DNA of 64,000 nt, taken from assembly GCA_021740905.1 (NCBI GenBank), contig JAIOYV010000016.1:18828-82827 (forward strand), read 5' to 3'. Below, piece by piece: positions 28,441-38,500 of this stretch. Position numbers and translations under genes: made by a program. This stretch comes from Bacteroidales bacterium. Lineage in GTDB: Bacteria > Bacteroidota > Bacteroidia > Bacteroidales > M50B96. Position 1 is the stretch's first letter, and each line of letters starts with the position of its first letter. The notes beneath the pieces are model-generated. The model was not told the DNA's origin. It saw only the letters and a list, made by a program, of their open reading frames with translations, and ran no database searches.

Positions 28441-29490
28441 TTATATTAAGTCGTTCGATTTATACCAGTTTACAGTCCTCTCAATGCCTTCTTCCAGACA
28501 AAGCTCATTGGTAAAGTTCAGTAATTTTTTAGCTTTATCTGTTGAATATTCAATACTATCGTAGAACATATTTACCCGCCCACGGGTCAGCAAGGGAGGA
28601 TGTTTCATCTTAAATACTGTGTAAAATAGCTCCAATAAGAACCCAATGGGATAGGCAATTGTCTTAGGTAGATTGTTTGGCTTTTTCACTTTCGCACTTT
28701 TACAAAAAGTGGAAAAGATATGCTCCATCTTACCAACCTCTGCATTGCCAATTATGATCCTGTTGATCCCTTGCAATTTCCTTGAGAAGGCCAGGAAATA
28801 TGCCCTTGCCAGATCCCCTGCATACACCACATGAAACTTGTTTTTCTTACTGCCCAATAAAAAAGGAGTCCCGGCTTTGGCCGATTTTAAGTATTCAAAA
28901 AATCCGGTATTGAACTCGTTCTCGCCATAAACCCACACAGGTTCGATTACTGTCAAATTGATATGGTTTGCATTTGCAAACTGAATCGCTTCCATTGTGG
29001 CCAAAGCTTTCGTGTCCCGATAATAATTCATCTTACAAGGAAAAATCGAATCGAGAAAATATTGGTAATGCGAGTTGTAAGGCGAATCTTCGGATTTTAC
29101 TTCGATTGAGTTTTCCTCTCCATAACTTGAAATGGAACCTGTGATTAATACATTCTGAATGTGGTTTGCTTGGCAGGCTTTCAGGACATTCAAAGTTCCA
29201 ACCACATTGGTTTCATAAAAATCCTCGTAGTCGCCCCAATCCGAAACCTTCCCGGCAAGGTGAATAACAGAATCCATTCCCCTGAAAACATTTTCTAAGA
29301 ATGGAAGATAAGAAATGCTTCCATTGATGAATTTTACAGGAAGCATTTCGATATAGGTCAAAGAGCTACTTTCCCTGACCAGACACGAAACCTCGATTCC
29401 GTTTTTACAGAAACACTCAGCCACATGTCCTCCGATAAAGCCGGAAGCTCCTGTAATCATTACTTTTTCTATGTGTTTCTTCTCAGTCAT
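28441..29490 (-). CDS. NAD-dependent epimerase/dehydratase (extended SDR, 3beta-HSD-like)
   Basis: VMITGASGFIGGHVAECF; SVIHLAGKVSDWGDYEDFYETNVVGTLNVL; NYYRDTKALA. Confidence 0.9.
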   Translation of the reverse strand: MTEKKHIEKVMITGASGFIGGHVAECFCKNGIEVSCLVRESSSLTYIEMLPVKFINGSISYLPFLENVFRGMDSVIHLAGKVSDWGDYEDFYETNVVGTLNVLKACQANHIQNVLITGSISSYGEENSIEVKSEDSPYNSHYQYFLDSIFPCKMNYYRDTKALATMEAIQFANANHINLTVIEPVWVYGENEFNTGFFEYLKSAKAGTPFLLGSKKNKFHVVYAGDLARAYFLAFSRKLQGINRIIIGNAEVGKMEHIFSTFCKSAKVKKPNNLPKTIAYPIGFLLELFYTVFKMKHPPLLTRGRVNMFYDSIEYSTDKAKKLLNFTNELCLEEGIERTVNWYKSNDLI

Positions 29491-30780
29491 TTAGGCTTCA
29501 AATTTCTTTATTATCATTGCTGCATTGTGGCCACCAAAACCGTAAGAAGTTTTTAAAGCACAATTGATTTTCATGTTCATGGTTTCAGAGGCCAGGTTCA
29601 AATCTTCGAAAGTATTTTCAGCAATATTGGCATGAATTTTTGAATCACTTAACGAAAGCGCAGTCACCGCCACTTCAAAAGCACCACTGGCTCCAATCGT
29701 ATGTCCCATTATGCTTTTGGTTGAATTAATAAGAGGTTGATTAGCTTTCTCACCGAAAATTTCCAGGATTACCTTTTGCTCTACCTTATCATTCAGTTCA
29801 GTGGCTGTTCCGTGGGTGTTTAAATAATCAATCTTATGATTGCCAACTATCTGTTTTAATAGTTTGGTAATTTGCTCTCCCGATTCCTGAACCTGCACAA
29901 TATTATGGGCATCGCTATTCGATTGGTAATCTACAATCTCAGCATAAATATTCGTTCCCCGCTTTTGGGCCTTTTCCAATTCTTCCAGGATCAAAATGCA
30001 GCCTCCCCCTTCGGCAAATAAAAAACCGCTCCGGTCTCGTGAAAATGGCATGGGCCTACCATCAACAGATTTGGTCAATGTCCCCAGTGAATCGAAGCCA
30101 CGCAAAATAGCACCACTTTCATCGTTCAATCCTTCAATTCCACCTGTAATCATAGTGTCGGCATAACCATCCTTTATTTTGCGAAAGGCCTCGCCAATGG
30201 CATACGTTCCCGATGCGCAACTGGCATTCAGGGTGTAATTAAAGGCCTTGATCCCAAACAAAATAGAAACCCATGATGAGGCAGAATCGGGCATGGTTGC
30301 TGGAATTACCATTCGGTTAAACTTGGGTTGTGGATAATCGGGAGGCAGGTCGATTAGAAATTGCTTGTAGGTATGAAAGCTATAAAAACTAAACCCTGAG
30401 GCGAGGCTACTGATTCCATTTCCCAATAGGATTCCCGAATTTTCGAAGTTTTCAGGATTCAGTGGTTCATCCAGACCTGTTTTAAACCCGGCATCCATCA
30501 AGGCCAATTCAGTTCCCGTCAAAGCCAAAATAGAAGTAGATTCAAGGGTTCGGGCATATTTCTTAATGAAAGCAAAATCATCGAGGTTGATTTCGGGAAG
30601 AGGCACATAATAATCCGTTTTATAGTCGTGGTATTTCCGAAACTTATCAGGAATCCTTTCAGCCACAGATTTTCCTGAAAGGATATTTTCCCAGAATTCA
30701 TCCTTTCCAATTCCGTTTGCGCTAACAGGCCCAATGCCGGTAATGACTACCCTCCTTTTATTTCCTGTTGATTTCAACAT
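29491..30780 (-). CDS. Beta-ketoacyl-ACP synthase (FabF-like KAS)
   Basis: VVITGIGPVSANGIGKDEFWENIL; catalytic NASCASGTYAIG, NTHGTATELND, IMGHTIGASGAFE; C-terminal YGFGGHNAAMII. Confidence 0.92.
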   Translation of the reverse strand: MLKSTGNKRRVVITGIGPVSANGIGKDEFWENILSGKSVAERIPDKFRKYHDYKTDYYVPLPEINLDDFAFIKKYARTLESTSILALTGTELALMDAGFKTGLDEPLNPENFENSGILLGNGISSLASGFSFYSFHTYKQFLIDLPPDYPQPKFNRMVIPATMPDSASSWVSILFGIKAFNYTLNASCASGTYAIGEAFRKIKDGYADTMITGGIEGLNDESGAILRGFDSLGTLTKSVDGRPMPFSRDRSGFLFAEGGGCILILEELEKAQKRGTNIYAEIVDYQSNSDAHNIVQVQESGEQITKLLKQIVGNHKIDYLNTHGTATELNDKVEQKVILEIFGEKANQPLINSTKSIMGHTIGASGAFEVAVTALSLSDSKIHANIAENTFEDLNLASETMNMKINCALKTSYGFGGHNAAMIIKKFEA

Positions 30781-31771
30781 ATCTGAAAAGTTCCGTTAAA
30801 TAATACTTCATGTCATTATAATCCCGTGCACTGATATTGAAATTTGAAAAGTCAATGCACTCATCTTCGGTTTGCAAAATTTTGGAGTCCTTACTTTTTA
30901 CTTCCCCAATTTGGGTAAATTGCAATTCATGCTTTTTTGCATCAAGAAGAAATGCCTGTTTTTCATTCTCCTTGATTGTAAAAAGCAATTCATATTCACC
31001 ACATTCACCTATCAATAAAATACATGCAGGCTTACCTGTCAATTTCGACAACTCAATGCCCGCAGGAGTGTAGGGTACATTATTGACAAGGAAACCTGTA
31101 TTGTTCAATTCCGATATGGTATTAAGGGCACCCAGCACACCATCGCTGGTATCGATGCAGGAAGTAGCATACTTTTGAATGAGTTGAGATTCTTTCAGTC
31201 TTAGATTCAACTTTAGTCTGGGGAGATTAATACTACTAATCAGAGCATTATCATTCAAAAACAAGATCATCGTGGCTTCCATATTCCCTGCCCCAACCTC
31301 TCCCGTCATAAAAATAAGATCGCCTTCCTTCGCCCCTATTCTGGTAATGGGCTTTTCAGATTCGCCAATAGCCACACCCGTGTATTTCCAGGAATCGGAC
31401 CGACCCAGATCGCCCCCAATAAATCCAGCACCCACTTCTCGCAGCACTTTTGAAATACCTTCACTAAAGGCTTCGACATATTGGGTGTCCCATTTATCAT
31501 AATTGAAAGACATACTGTGCGCAAAGAAAAGGGGCTGACCACCGCTGGCAAGGATATCGCTTATTGTGGCAATGGCTACGTTTCTTCCCAATTCCTTTGG
31601 GTCATCATCCCGAAAGAAATCTTCCCGAGTGAAATCGTCCATCGAGAACAACACTTTACGATTGTGAAAATCAATGATCTCCGAATCGGACTGGAAGAAT
31701 TCGTTTTGCATGAATCCGCTTTTGGGAAGTACCCCGACTATTCTTTTAATAATGCTCGATTCCTTACTCAT
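30758..31771 (-). CDS. AIR synthase-related / thiamine-monophosphate-kinase-like (PurM fold) protein
   Basis: VLFSMDDFTREDFFRDDDPKELGRNVAIATISDILASGGQPLFF; GAGFIGGDLGRSDSWKYTGVAIG; SCIDTSDGVLGALNTISE. Confidence 0.8.
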   Translation of the reverse strand: MSKESSIIKRIVGVLPKSGFMQNEFFQSDSEIIDFHNRKVLFSMDDFTREDFFRDDDPKELGRNVAIATISDILASGGQPLFFAHSMSFNYDKWDTQYVEAFSEGISKVLREVGAGFIGGDLGRSDSWKYTGVAIGESEKPITRIGAKEGDLIFMTGEVGAGNMEATMILFLNDNALISSINLPRLKLNLRLKESQLIQKYATSCIDTSDGVLGALNTISELNNTGFLVNNVPYTPAGIELSKLTGKPACILLIGECGEYELLFTIKENEKQAFLLDAKKHELQFTQIGEVKSKDSKILQTEDECIDFSNFNISARDYNDMKYYLTELFRYVEINRK

Positions 31772-32223
31772 GTGGCCTTATAATTTATAATTATCTTCAA
31801 TTTTTTAATAAAGCAAATTTACAATCCTAATTTACGGATTTAAAATTGAGTTTTGCAATGAGAGATGGGATATTTGCACTATGAAAAAAGAAAAACCAGA
31901 ATTGCCTACTCTCCTCCCAACGATTTGCGATATTCAATAATTGACCACATCAGCCAAAGAAAAGCTGCAAAAGATGGAGTGATTTATTATTGGTTTTAGA
32001 GAAAAATGTTTTTCTGAAAATCTTATTTTCAAGAAGATCCCCCACAGAGCATCCCCCATTCTCCAAAAACGTGTTTGCTTTTTTTCAACCTGACATCAGG
32101 GTAAATGGATTATGAACTGTACTTAAAATAGTAAAGTACCGATGTTATTCTATGTATAGTAAAGGAGCAAATATTTTTCAGTGTATATTTTAATTATTAA
32201 TAATCTATTAAAAACAAGAGACG

Positions 32224-33594
32224 ATGAAAAAAATTTTACTTTTAGTTGTATCAGCATTCTTATGTGCGCCATTTTTACAAGCGCAAATGGTAGCTGATTT
32301 TGAGGACGGAACAAACGGGCCATTAACCCTCCATGTGATGGGCAGCGGTGCCTGGGATGATGACACCCAGCATCCTGTTGCCGAAACATTTATGGTAGTT
32401 GATAATCCTGATATTTCGGGTATAAACACCAGTGCCAAGGTGATGAAGTTTGTAAGAAGGGGCACTGTGAATGGGGGTATGCCCTGGGGTGGGTTTTGGG
32501 CAAATATAGTCCCAAATATAGATGTAACAACCAACAAGTACGTCCATGTGAAAGTATGGAAACCCAGAATTAGTCCACTAAAATTCAAATTAGAAGGTGG
32601 CCCTTCTGGAACACTTGAAACCGGTAGCATGTATCCACAAACCGTAGAGGGTATGTGGGAAGATATTGTATTCGATTTTACAACTATGGACGGTGCCTAT
32701 CCTGTTGTTGCGTTCATGCCTGATTTTGAAGACCCCCTGACCTTAGGTCCTGATACAAGTATCTATTTTGATGAGATTCTGGTTAGTAATGATTCTACTC
32801 CCATCATATTAAGCAATGTTATTGCCGATTTTGAAGATGGAACAAACGGGCCATTTACTTTCCATGTAATGGGTTGCGGTGCCTGGGATGATGATACCCA
32901 GCATCCGGTAAACGAAACCTTTATGGTGGTTGATAATCCTGATATTTCAGGCATTAACACCAGTGCTAAAGTGATGAAGTTTGTAAGAAGGGGCACCGTG
33001 AACGGTGGTATGCCCTGGGGTGGATTTTGGGCAAATGTACTCCCAAATGTGGATGTCACAACCAATAAATATGTCCATGTGAAAGTATGGAAAACCAGGA
33101 TAAGTCCATTAAAATTCAAATTAGAGGGTGGCCCATCCGGAACACTTGAAACGGCAAGCATGAATACACAATCAGGAATAAATATGTGGGAAGATATTGT
33201 ATTCGATTTTACTACTATGGATGGTGCCTATCCTGTTGTTGCGTTCATGCCTGATTTTGAAGACCCTTTGACTTTGGCTGATGATATAGATATCTATTTT
33301 GATGACATGATGGTCAGTGATGATCCTACTCCCATTTCACTTGGGGTAAATGAGGTTTTCTCAACAAACTTCACCCTTTACCCAAATCCATGTACTAATT
33401 CCTTCGAATTGAATAATACGGACTTTCAGGCATTAATAATTTATGATATTACGGGTCAGCAAGTCCTCAGTGCTAAAAACCTAAATACAGGAAATGTTTC
33501 TGTGGAAGTTTCTGCATTAAGCCAAGGCCTATATATTATATCTTTAGTTGATAGGAATAACAAACGTACTTCACGAAAATTAATAAAGAATTAA
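32224..33594 (+). CDS. Secreted protein with two tandem ~177-aa beta-sandwich-like domains and T9SS type A sorting domain
   Basis: Signal peptide ...LVVSAFLCAPFLQAQ; near-identical repeats DFEDGTNGP...; C-terminal FTLYPNPCTNSFELNNTDFQALIIYDITGQQVLS. Confidence 0.85.
   Translation: MKKILLLVVSAFLCAPFLQAQMVADFEDGTNGPLTLHVMGSGAWDDDTQHPVAETFMVVDNPDISGINTSAKVMKFVRRGTVNGGMPWGGFWANIVPNIDVTTNKYVHVKVWKPRISPLKFKLEGGPSGTLETGSMYPQTVEGMWEDIVFDFTTMDGAYPVVAFMPDFEDPLTLGPDTSIYFDEILVSNDSTPIILSNVIADFEDGTNGPFTFHVMGCGAWDDDTQHPVNETFMVVDNPDISGINTSAKVMKFVRRGTVNGGMPWGGFWANVLPNVDVTTNKYVHVKVWKTRISPLKFKLEGGPSGTLETASMNTQSGINMWEDIVFDFTTMDGAYPVVAFMPDFEDPLTLADDIDIYFDDMMVSDDPTPISLGVNEVFSTNFTLYPNPCTNSFELNNTDFQALIIYDITGQQVLSAKNLNTGNVSVEVSALSQGLYIISLVDRNNKRTSRKLIKN
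32293..33343 (+). repeat. Tandem direct repeat, 531-bp period, two units, within the CDS
   Basis: Anchors GC(T/C)GATTTTGA(G/A)GA at 32293 and 32824, and CTACTCCC at 32795 and 33326, both offset by exactly 531 bp (177 codons). Confidence 0.9.
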
Positions 33595-33631
33595 TTTCCA
33601 TAATAATAAATAGGGTTTCTTTTTCATAAGT

Positions 33632-33666
33632 AAAAATGCGGGCAAAATATTTTGTTCGCATTTTTT
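33632..33666 (+). terminator. Intrinsic terminator
   Basis: AAAAATGCGGGCAAAATATTTTGTTCGCATTTTTT, near-perfect stem then T-tract, 38 bp after stop codon. Confidence 0.8.
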
Positions 33667-33893
33667 ATTTTTGATTTCAATCTATTGCTTTTCTATTTTT
33701 TTTGTCCACCCCTAAAAGTCATTTTTAGCCACAGCTTGCCCTGTCATCTTTGCGGGGAGTTATTACTTGCCTTTGGCAGGTGAAATTCGATCAATTCGAT
33801 GAAGAAACTATCATCTGATGTTGAAATGGAAAATTTGTCCAACACCCATTTAAGATATATGTATATTTGTAGAAACATTATTACTTAATAAAC

Positions 33894-34466
33894 TTGGACA
33901 AGGACCTTATCCAGCGATTAGTCATAAAAGATGAACAAGCATTCGAATTGCTTTTCAGAAGATACTATTCCATGTTATGTCATTTTGCCACCCGGTTTAT
34001 TCATGATCAAGAGATGGCCGAAGATATTGTACAAGAGGTTTTTTACAAATTATGGAGGAATCCCTCGAATCTCGATTCCAAACAAAACATAGCTTCTTAT
34101 TTGATTAGGGCTGTTCAAAATCAAGGCCTGAACATTCTGGATCACCAACTTATTGAGAAAAAATATGCAGAAGTAATCCTGAATGCGAATTTTAATTCTA
34201 ATGATTTCTCATTATACGAACAAGTTTTTGGGCAAGAATTAGAAGAAAAGATTCAACGGGTTATCGTGGAAAAACTGCCCGAGGCTTGCCGTAATGTTTT
34301 TGAATTGAGCCGTAATGAAAGTTTAAAATATAAAGAGATAGCCGAAAAACTGAATATTTCTATTAAAACTGTCGAAACTCAAATATCCCGTGCTCTTGTC
34401 GTCCTTCGCAACGAGCTAAAAGAGTATATCACCTTCATCATAGCCATCATACTCCTGAATCAATAA
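33894..34466 (+). CDS. ECF RNA polymerase sigma-70 factor (TTG start in ORF track)
   Basis: DEQAFELLFRRYYSMLCHFATRFIHDQEMAEDIVQEVFYKLW; ELSRNESLKYKEIAEKLNISIKTVETQISRALVVLRNEL. Confidence 0.92.
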   Translation: MDKDLIQRLVIKDEQAFELLFRRYYSMLCHFATRFIHDQEMAEDIVQEVFYKLWRNPSNLDSKQNIASYLIRAVQNQGLNILDHQLIEKKYAEVILNANFNSNDFSLYEQVFGQELEEKIQRVIVEKLPEACRNVFELSRNESLKYKEIAEKLNISIKTVETQISRALVVLRNELKEYITFIIAIILLNQ

Positions 34467-34531
34467 AATCCGAGTAGTTTTCCAAATGCCTGTAAGGGTA
34501 AACCTGTTATTAACTGTATTATAGATAACAA

Positions 34532-35536
34532 ATGAAGAAACAAGAATTATATTCAGAACTCTGCGTGAAATTTTTTCGAAAAGAGATTTCAGATGAGGAG
34601 ATCAAACAATTGAATGATTGGTTGATAGCATCCATAGACAATAAAAAGCATTTTGACCAAATAAGCCAATTATGGTACTCAAAGCAACATAACCATTTTG
34701 ATGCAGATAAGGCCTGGCTCAAAATGGTAAATCGAATTAGAAATGGCGGACAAAGCAAACCTGCCAAAACGCTCACCATGACGCGAAGAAGGTTTTATTA
34801 TTGGGTGGCGGCGGTAGCCATAATCCTGTTCATGAGCTTACCAGGCATGTACTATTTCTTACAAACTCAAGGCGTGTTTCATAACATAGCCCTATTTGAA
34901 GTAAGTGCTCCCAAGGGTGAAAAGGCTACCTTAACATTGGCAGATGGAACAAAAGTATGGCTCAATTCGGGAAGTGCGTTAAGATATAGTAGCACCTTTG
35001 ATCTTAGGCACCGTAAGGTTTATCTTGAAGGGGAAGGCTATTTTGAAGTCGCAAAAGATGAATCCAACCTATTTACAATTGTTTGTGGCGAAACTGAAGT
35101 GGTAGTGTATGGTACTGTTTTTAATATCAGCAATTATAAAGACGATGAATTTATTCAGCTCACCTTAGTTTCCGGCAAATTGGGATTTGACTATACACAC
35201 AATGAAGAAACCGCTATTTTGGATCCCTCTCAACAACTGACCTATTCCAGAAAAAATAAAACAATCAATGTTGAAAATACCAACACTGAATTGTACACTA
35301 TCTGGAAAGACAATCAATTAAAATTCGATAATGCTCCTTTTCTCGATGTTATCAAAAAAATGGAAAGATGGTATGATGTGGATATCCACCTTGAACCCCG
35401 GATGCAATCTATTGAGAATTACACCATGACCGTAAAAACGGAGAGCCTGAGAGAGATTCTTGAAATGCTTAAATTAACCACCCCTTTTGAGTATAGGATC
35501 GATAAAGAGAATGTTTACATAAGTAATACAAATTGA
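34532..35536 (+). CDS. FecR-family anti-sigma factor
   Basis: Central TM YYWVAAVAIILFMSLPGMYYFL; APKGEKATLTLADGTKVWLNSGSALRYSSTFDLRHRKVYLEGEGYFEVAKDES. Confidence 0.95.
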   Translation: MKKQELYSELCVKFFRKEISDEEIKQLNDWLIASIDNKKHFDQISQLWYSKQHNHFDADKAWLKMVNRIRNGGQSKPAKTLTMTRRRFYYWVAAVAIILFMSLPGMYYFLQTQGVFHNIALFEVSAPKGEKATLTLADGTKVWLNSGSALRYSSTFDLRHRKVYLEGEGYFEVAKDESNLFTIVCGETEVVVYGTVFNISNYKDDEFIQLTLVSGKLGFDYTHNEETAILDPSQQLTYSRKNKTINVENTNTELYTIWKDNQLKFDNAPFLDVIKKMERWYDVDIHLEPRMQSIENYTMTVKTESLREILEMLKLTTPFEYRIDKENVYISNTN

Positions 35537-35537
35537 T

Positions 35538-38500
35538 ATGCGTCTAAAACTACTTATTTTATTTTTGATTATCAGCCAGATGACTCTTTTTAGTCAGGCA
35601 CAGGATGGAAAAATTAAACTTTCGTTCAAAGAAACATCCTTAAAAGAAGTCCTAAGGGAAATTGAGAAACAGGTTGATTTTACCTTTCTGTATAATGATG
35701 TAAAAATTGATGTAAATCAAAAAATTGACATCCAAATTGAGAGCGATCAAATAAGGGATGTCCTGGATTCAATCCTTCGGGGGACAAAGATCAATTATGT
35801 GATCAAAGAGAAACAAATTGTGTTGTCGACCCTGGAAATAAATAATGAGGGTGATCAATCCAAACCTCCACAGAAAAAAACAGTGAAAGGGACTGTTTCA
35901 ACAGAAACAGGAGAAACCCTGCCCGGGGTCAATATTATAATAAGTGGAACATCATTCGGTACAACCAGTGATATATATGGAAATTATAGCATTGAAGTTG
36001 ACGGTGAGGATGCCATTCTGATATTCTCTTTTATTGGGTATAATTCACAAGAAGTTTCGGTGAAGGGTAAAGAAACGATAAATATCGTTTTACAAGAGTC
36101 ATCCCAAACCATAGAGCAAATAGTTGTTATTGGATATGGTATCCAACGCAAAAGCGACCTTACCGGTTCGGTTACTTCTGTAAAGGGAAAAGATATTGGG
36201 AAGGTGGCAGGCTCATCGGTACAAGAAGCCCTAACGGGAAAGGTTCCCGGTATGCAGGTGAGCGCTGTGTCGGGGGTGCCGGGTACGGCACCGGTGATAC
36301 GTCTCAGAGGAGTTGGTACCTTAAACAATTCGTCGCCAATTTACGTGGTGGATGGTGTTATTTTAGACGACATCAGTTTTTTAAGCTCTGAGGACATTAA
36401 AACGGTGGAAGTACTAAAAGATGCCTCTGCCACTGCCATTTATGGTTCGAGGGGAGCCAATGGCGTAATTATTATTACCACAAAATTAGGGGTTATGGGC
36501 GAAGGTCAAAGGATTGATTTCTCCTATAGCTATGGATCGCAATACCTGCCTCACAAAATTGATTACCTTACAGGCCCTGAGTTTGCAGCTGTTGTGAATG
36601 AGATTAACCCCGGAACTTTTAATAATCTGTCGAAAGTGAAAAACACCGATTGGCAGTCTCAGATATTTCAGGATTTTTCGCCTATTCACAAAGCTCAGAT
36701 TTCTTTGTCCGGTTCAACCAAAGATAAATATCAATACTATTTTGGCTTGAGTTATATCAACCAAGAAGGAATTATTTCGAAATCGAGTTACGAGAGGCTA
36801 TCTATCAAAATGAATCAAAATTATTTTTTGTCGGATAAAGTACGGATTGGAAGTAATTTAACCATTTCACCCGATGAACAAGTGAGTGGTGCCAATGTGG
36901 TTACGCAAGCCAACAGAGCATGGCCAACATCGGTGCCTTTTAACGAAGATGGCAGCTTTAGCGAAGTGTTGGGCGCGGGAAACCCCCTTGCATCTATCGA
37001 ATATACAAACGGTTTTAATAAACGGATCCGTGGCGTAGGATCTTTCTTTGGTGAAGTGGATATCCTGAAAGATTTACGGTTTAAGTCAAGCATCGGATTC
37101 GACGAAAGTAACAATCAAACGAAAGGTTTCACCCCTGTTTTTTACGTTTCTCCGCTACAACAAAATGTGACAAACGACTTAAATGTTTCTTCAAGTAATT
37201 CTTTTACCTGGTTATGGGAAAATCTTTTAACTTATGATTTTACAAAAGGGGATCACCGATTGAATATACTTGGAGGTTATACCATGCAAAAGGTGAAATG
37301 GGAGAATACTGGCGGAAGTGTGGAGAACCTCATCGGTGAGGATGAATCACTTTGGTATCTCGATGCCGGCGAAACCAGTACCCAAAAGGCATTTAACTCA
37401 GGGAGTGTATCTTCGATGATGTCCTACCTTTTCCGGACAAATTATACTTTCCGGAATAAATATCTCCTTACATTTTCGATGCGTCGAGATGGCTCCTCCA
37501 AGTTCAGTGAAGATAATCGCTGGGGATATTTTCCTTCTGTAGCTTTGGGATGGAACATTGCGAAAGAAGACTTTTTTCCTGCCAGGAAAACGATTAGTAC
37601 GATGAAAATAAGAGGCAGCTGGGGTGTGATTGGAAATGAAAAAATCCCTCAAAACGAAAGATTTTCTTTGGTGGCCAATCAACAAAACGTAATTTTTGGA
37701 GTCAATGAAATCCTCTATGCTGGTGCCACATTGGGCAATACAGCCAATCCATTCATTCAATGGGAAAGCACAACCCAATCCGATTTGGGTCTCGAATTAG
37801 GTTTCTTTGAAGGAAAATACACCTTTGAGATGGATTATTTTCACCGCGAAACGGATGACATTTTAGTTGGGATTACAACGCCGGGATATTTTGGCAATGG
37901 CGCATTTGTAAAGGTAACTACCAATGCTGCAACTGTTTTAAATACCGGTATTGAATTGGCTTTGGGCTCGAAACATGAATTAAGCAAAAATTTAACCTTA
38001 CATCTAAATGCAAACGGTTCATTTATTAAAAACGAAGTGTTAAGCCTTGGTGCCAATACCGAAGGAGATTCATTTATACCGGGTGGCGACTTAGGAAATG
38101 GACAGTCTGTAACACGCACTGAAGTCGGCCAACCAATTGGTTCATTTTATGGATATAAAGTGTTGGGGATCCTGCAAAATCAAGAGGAAGTAAACTCAAG
38201 CGCAATTGTTTCAGGTGAGCAACCTGGCGATTTGAAATTTGCCGATTTAAACGGCGATGGAATAATCGATGCTCAGGACAGGACTTATATTGGATCGCCA
38301 ATTCCCGATTTAATTTACGGGTTCAGCGCCAACCTATCGTATAAAAACCTGTACTCTTCATTCGACTTTTATGGCCAAATTGGAAACGAGCTTTACAACG
38401 GAAAAAACGCTGTCCGCCCCGATTTATACAACTTTGAGTCGCGGGTAAAAGACCGATGGCATGGTGATGGAACCTCAAATACAGAACCTCGTGCGACAGC

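Noticed and set aside
31772-32223. Possible small gene or RNA between the lipid cluster and the duplicated-domain gene
   Set aside because: Only a very short ATG ORF (MKKEKPELPTLLPTICDIQ*) and no convincing fold by eye; insufficient support.
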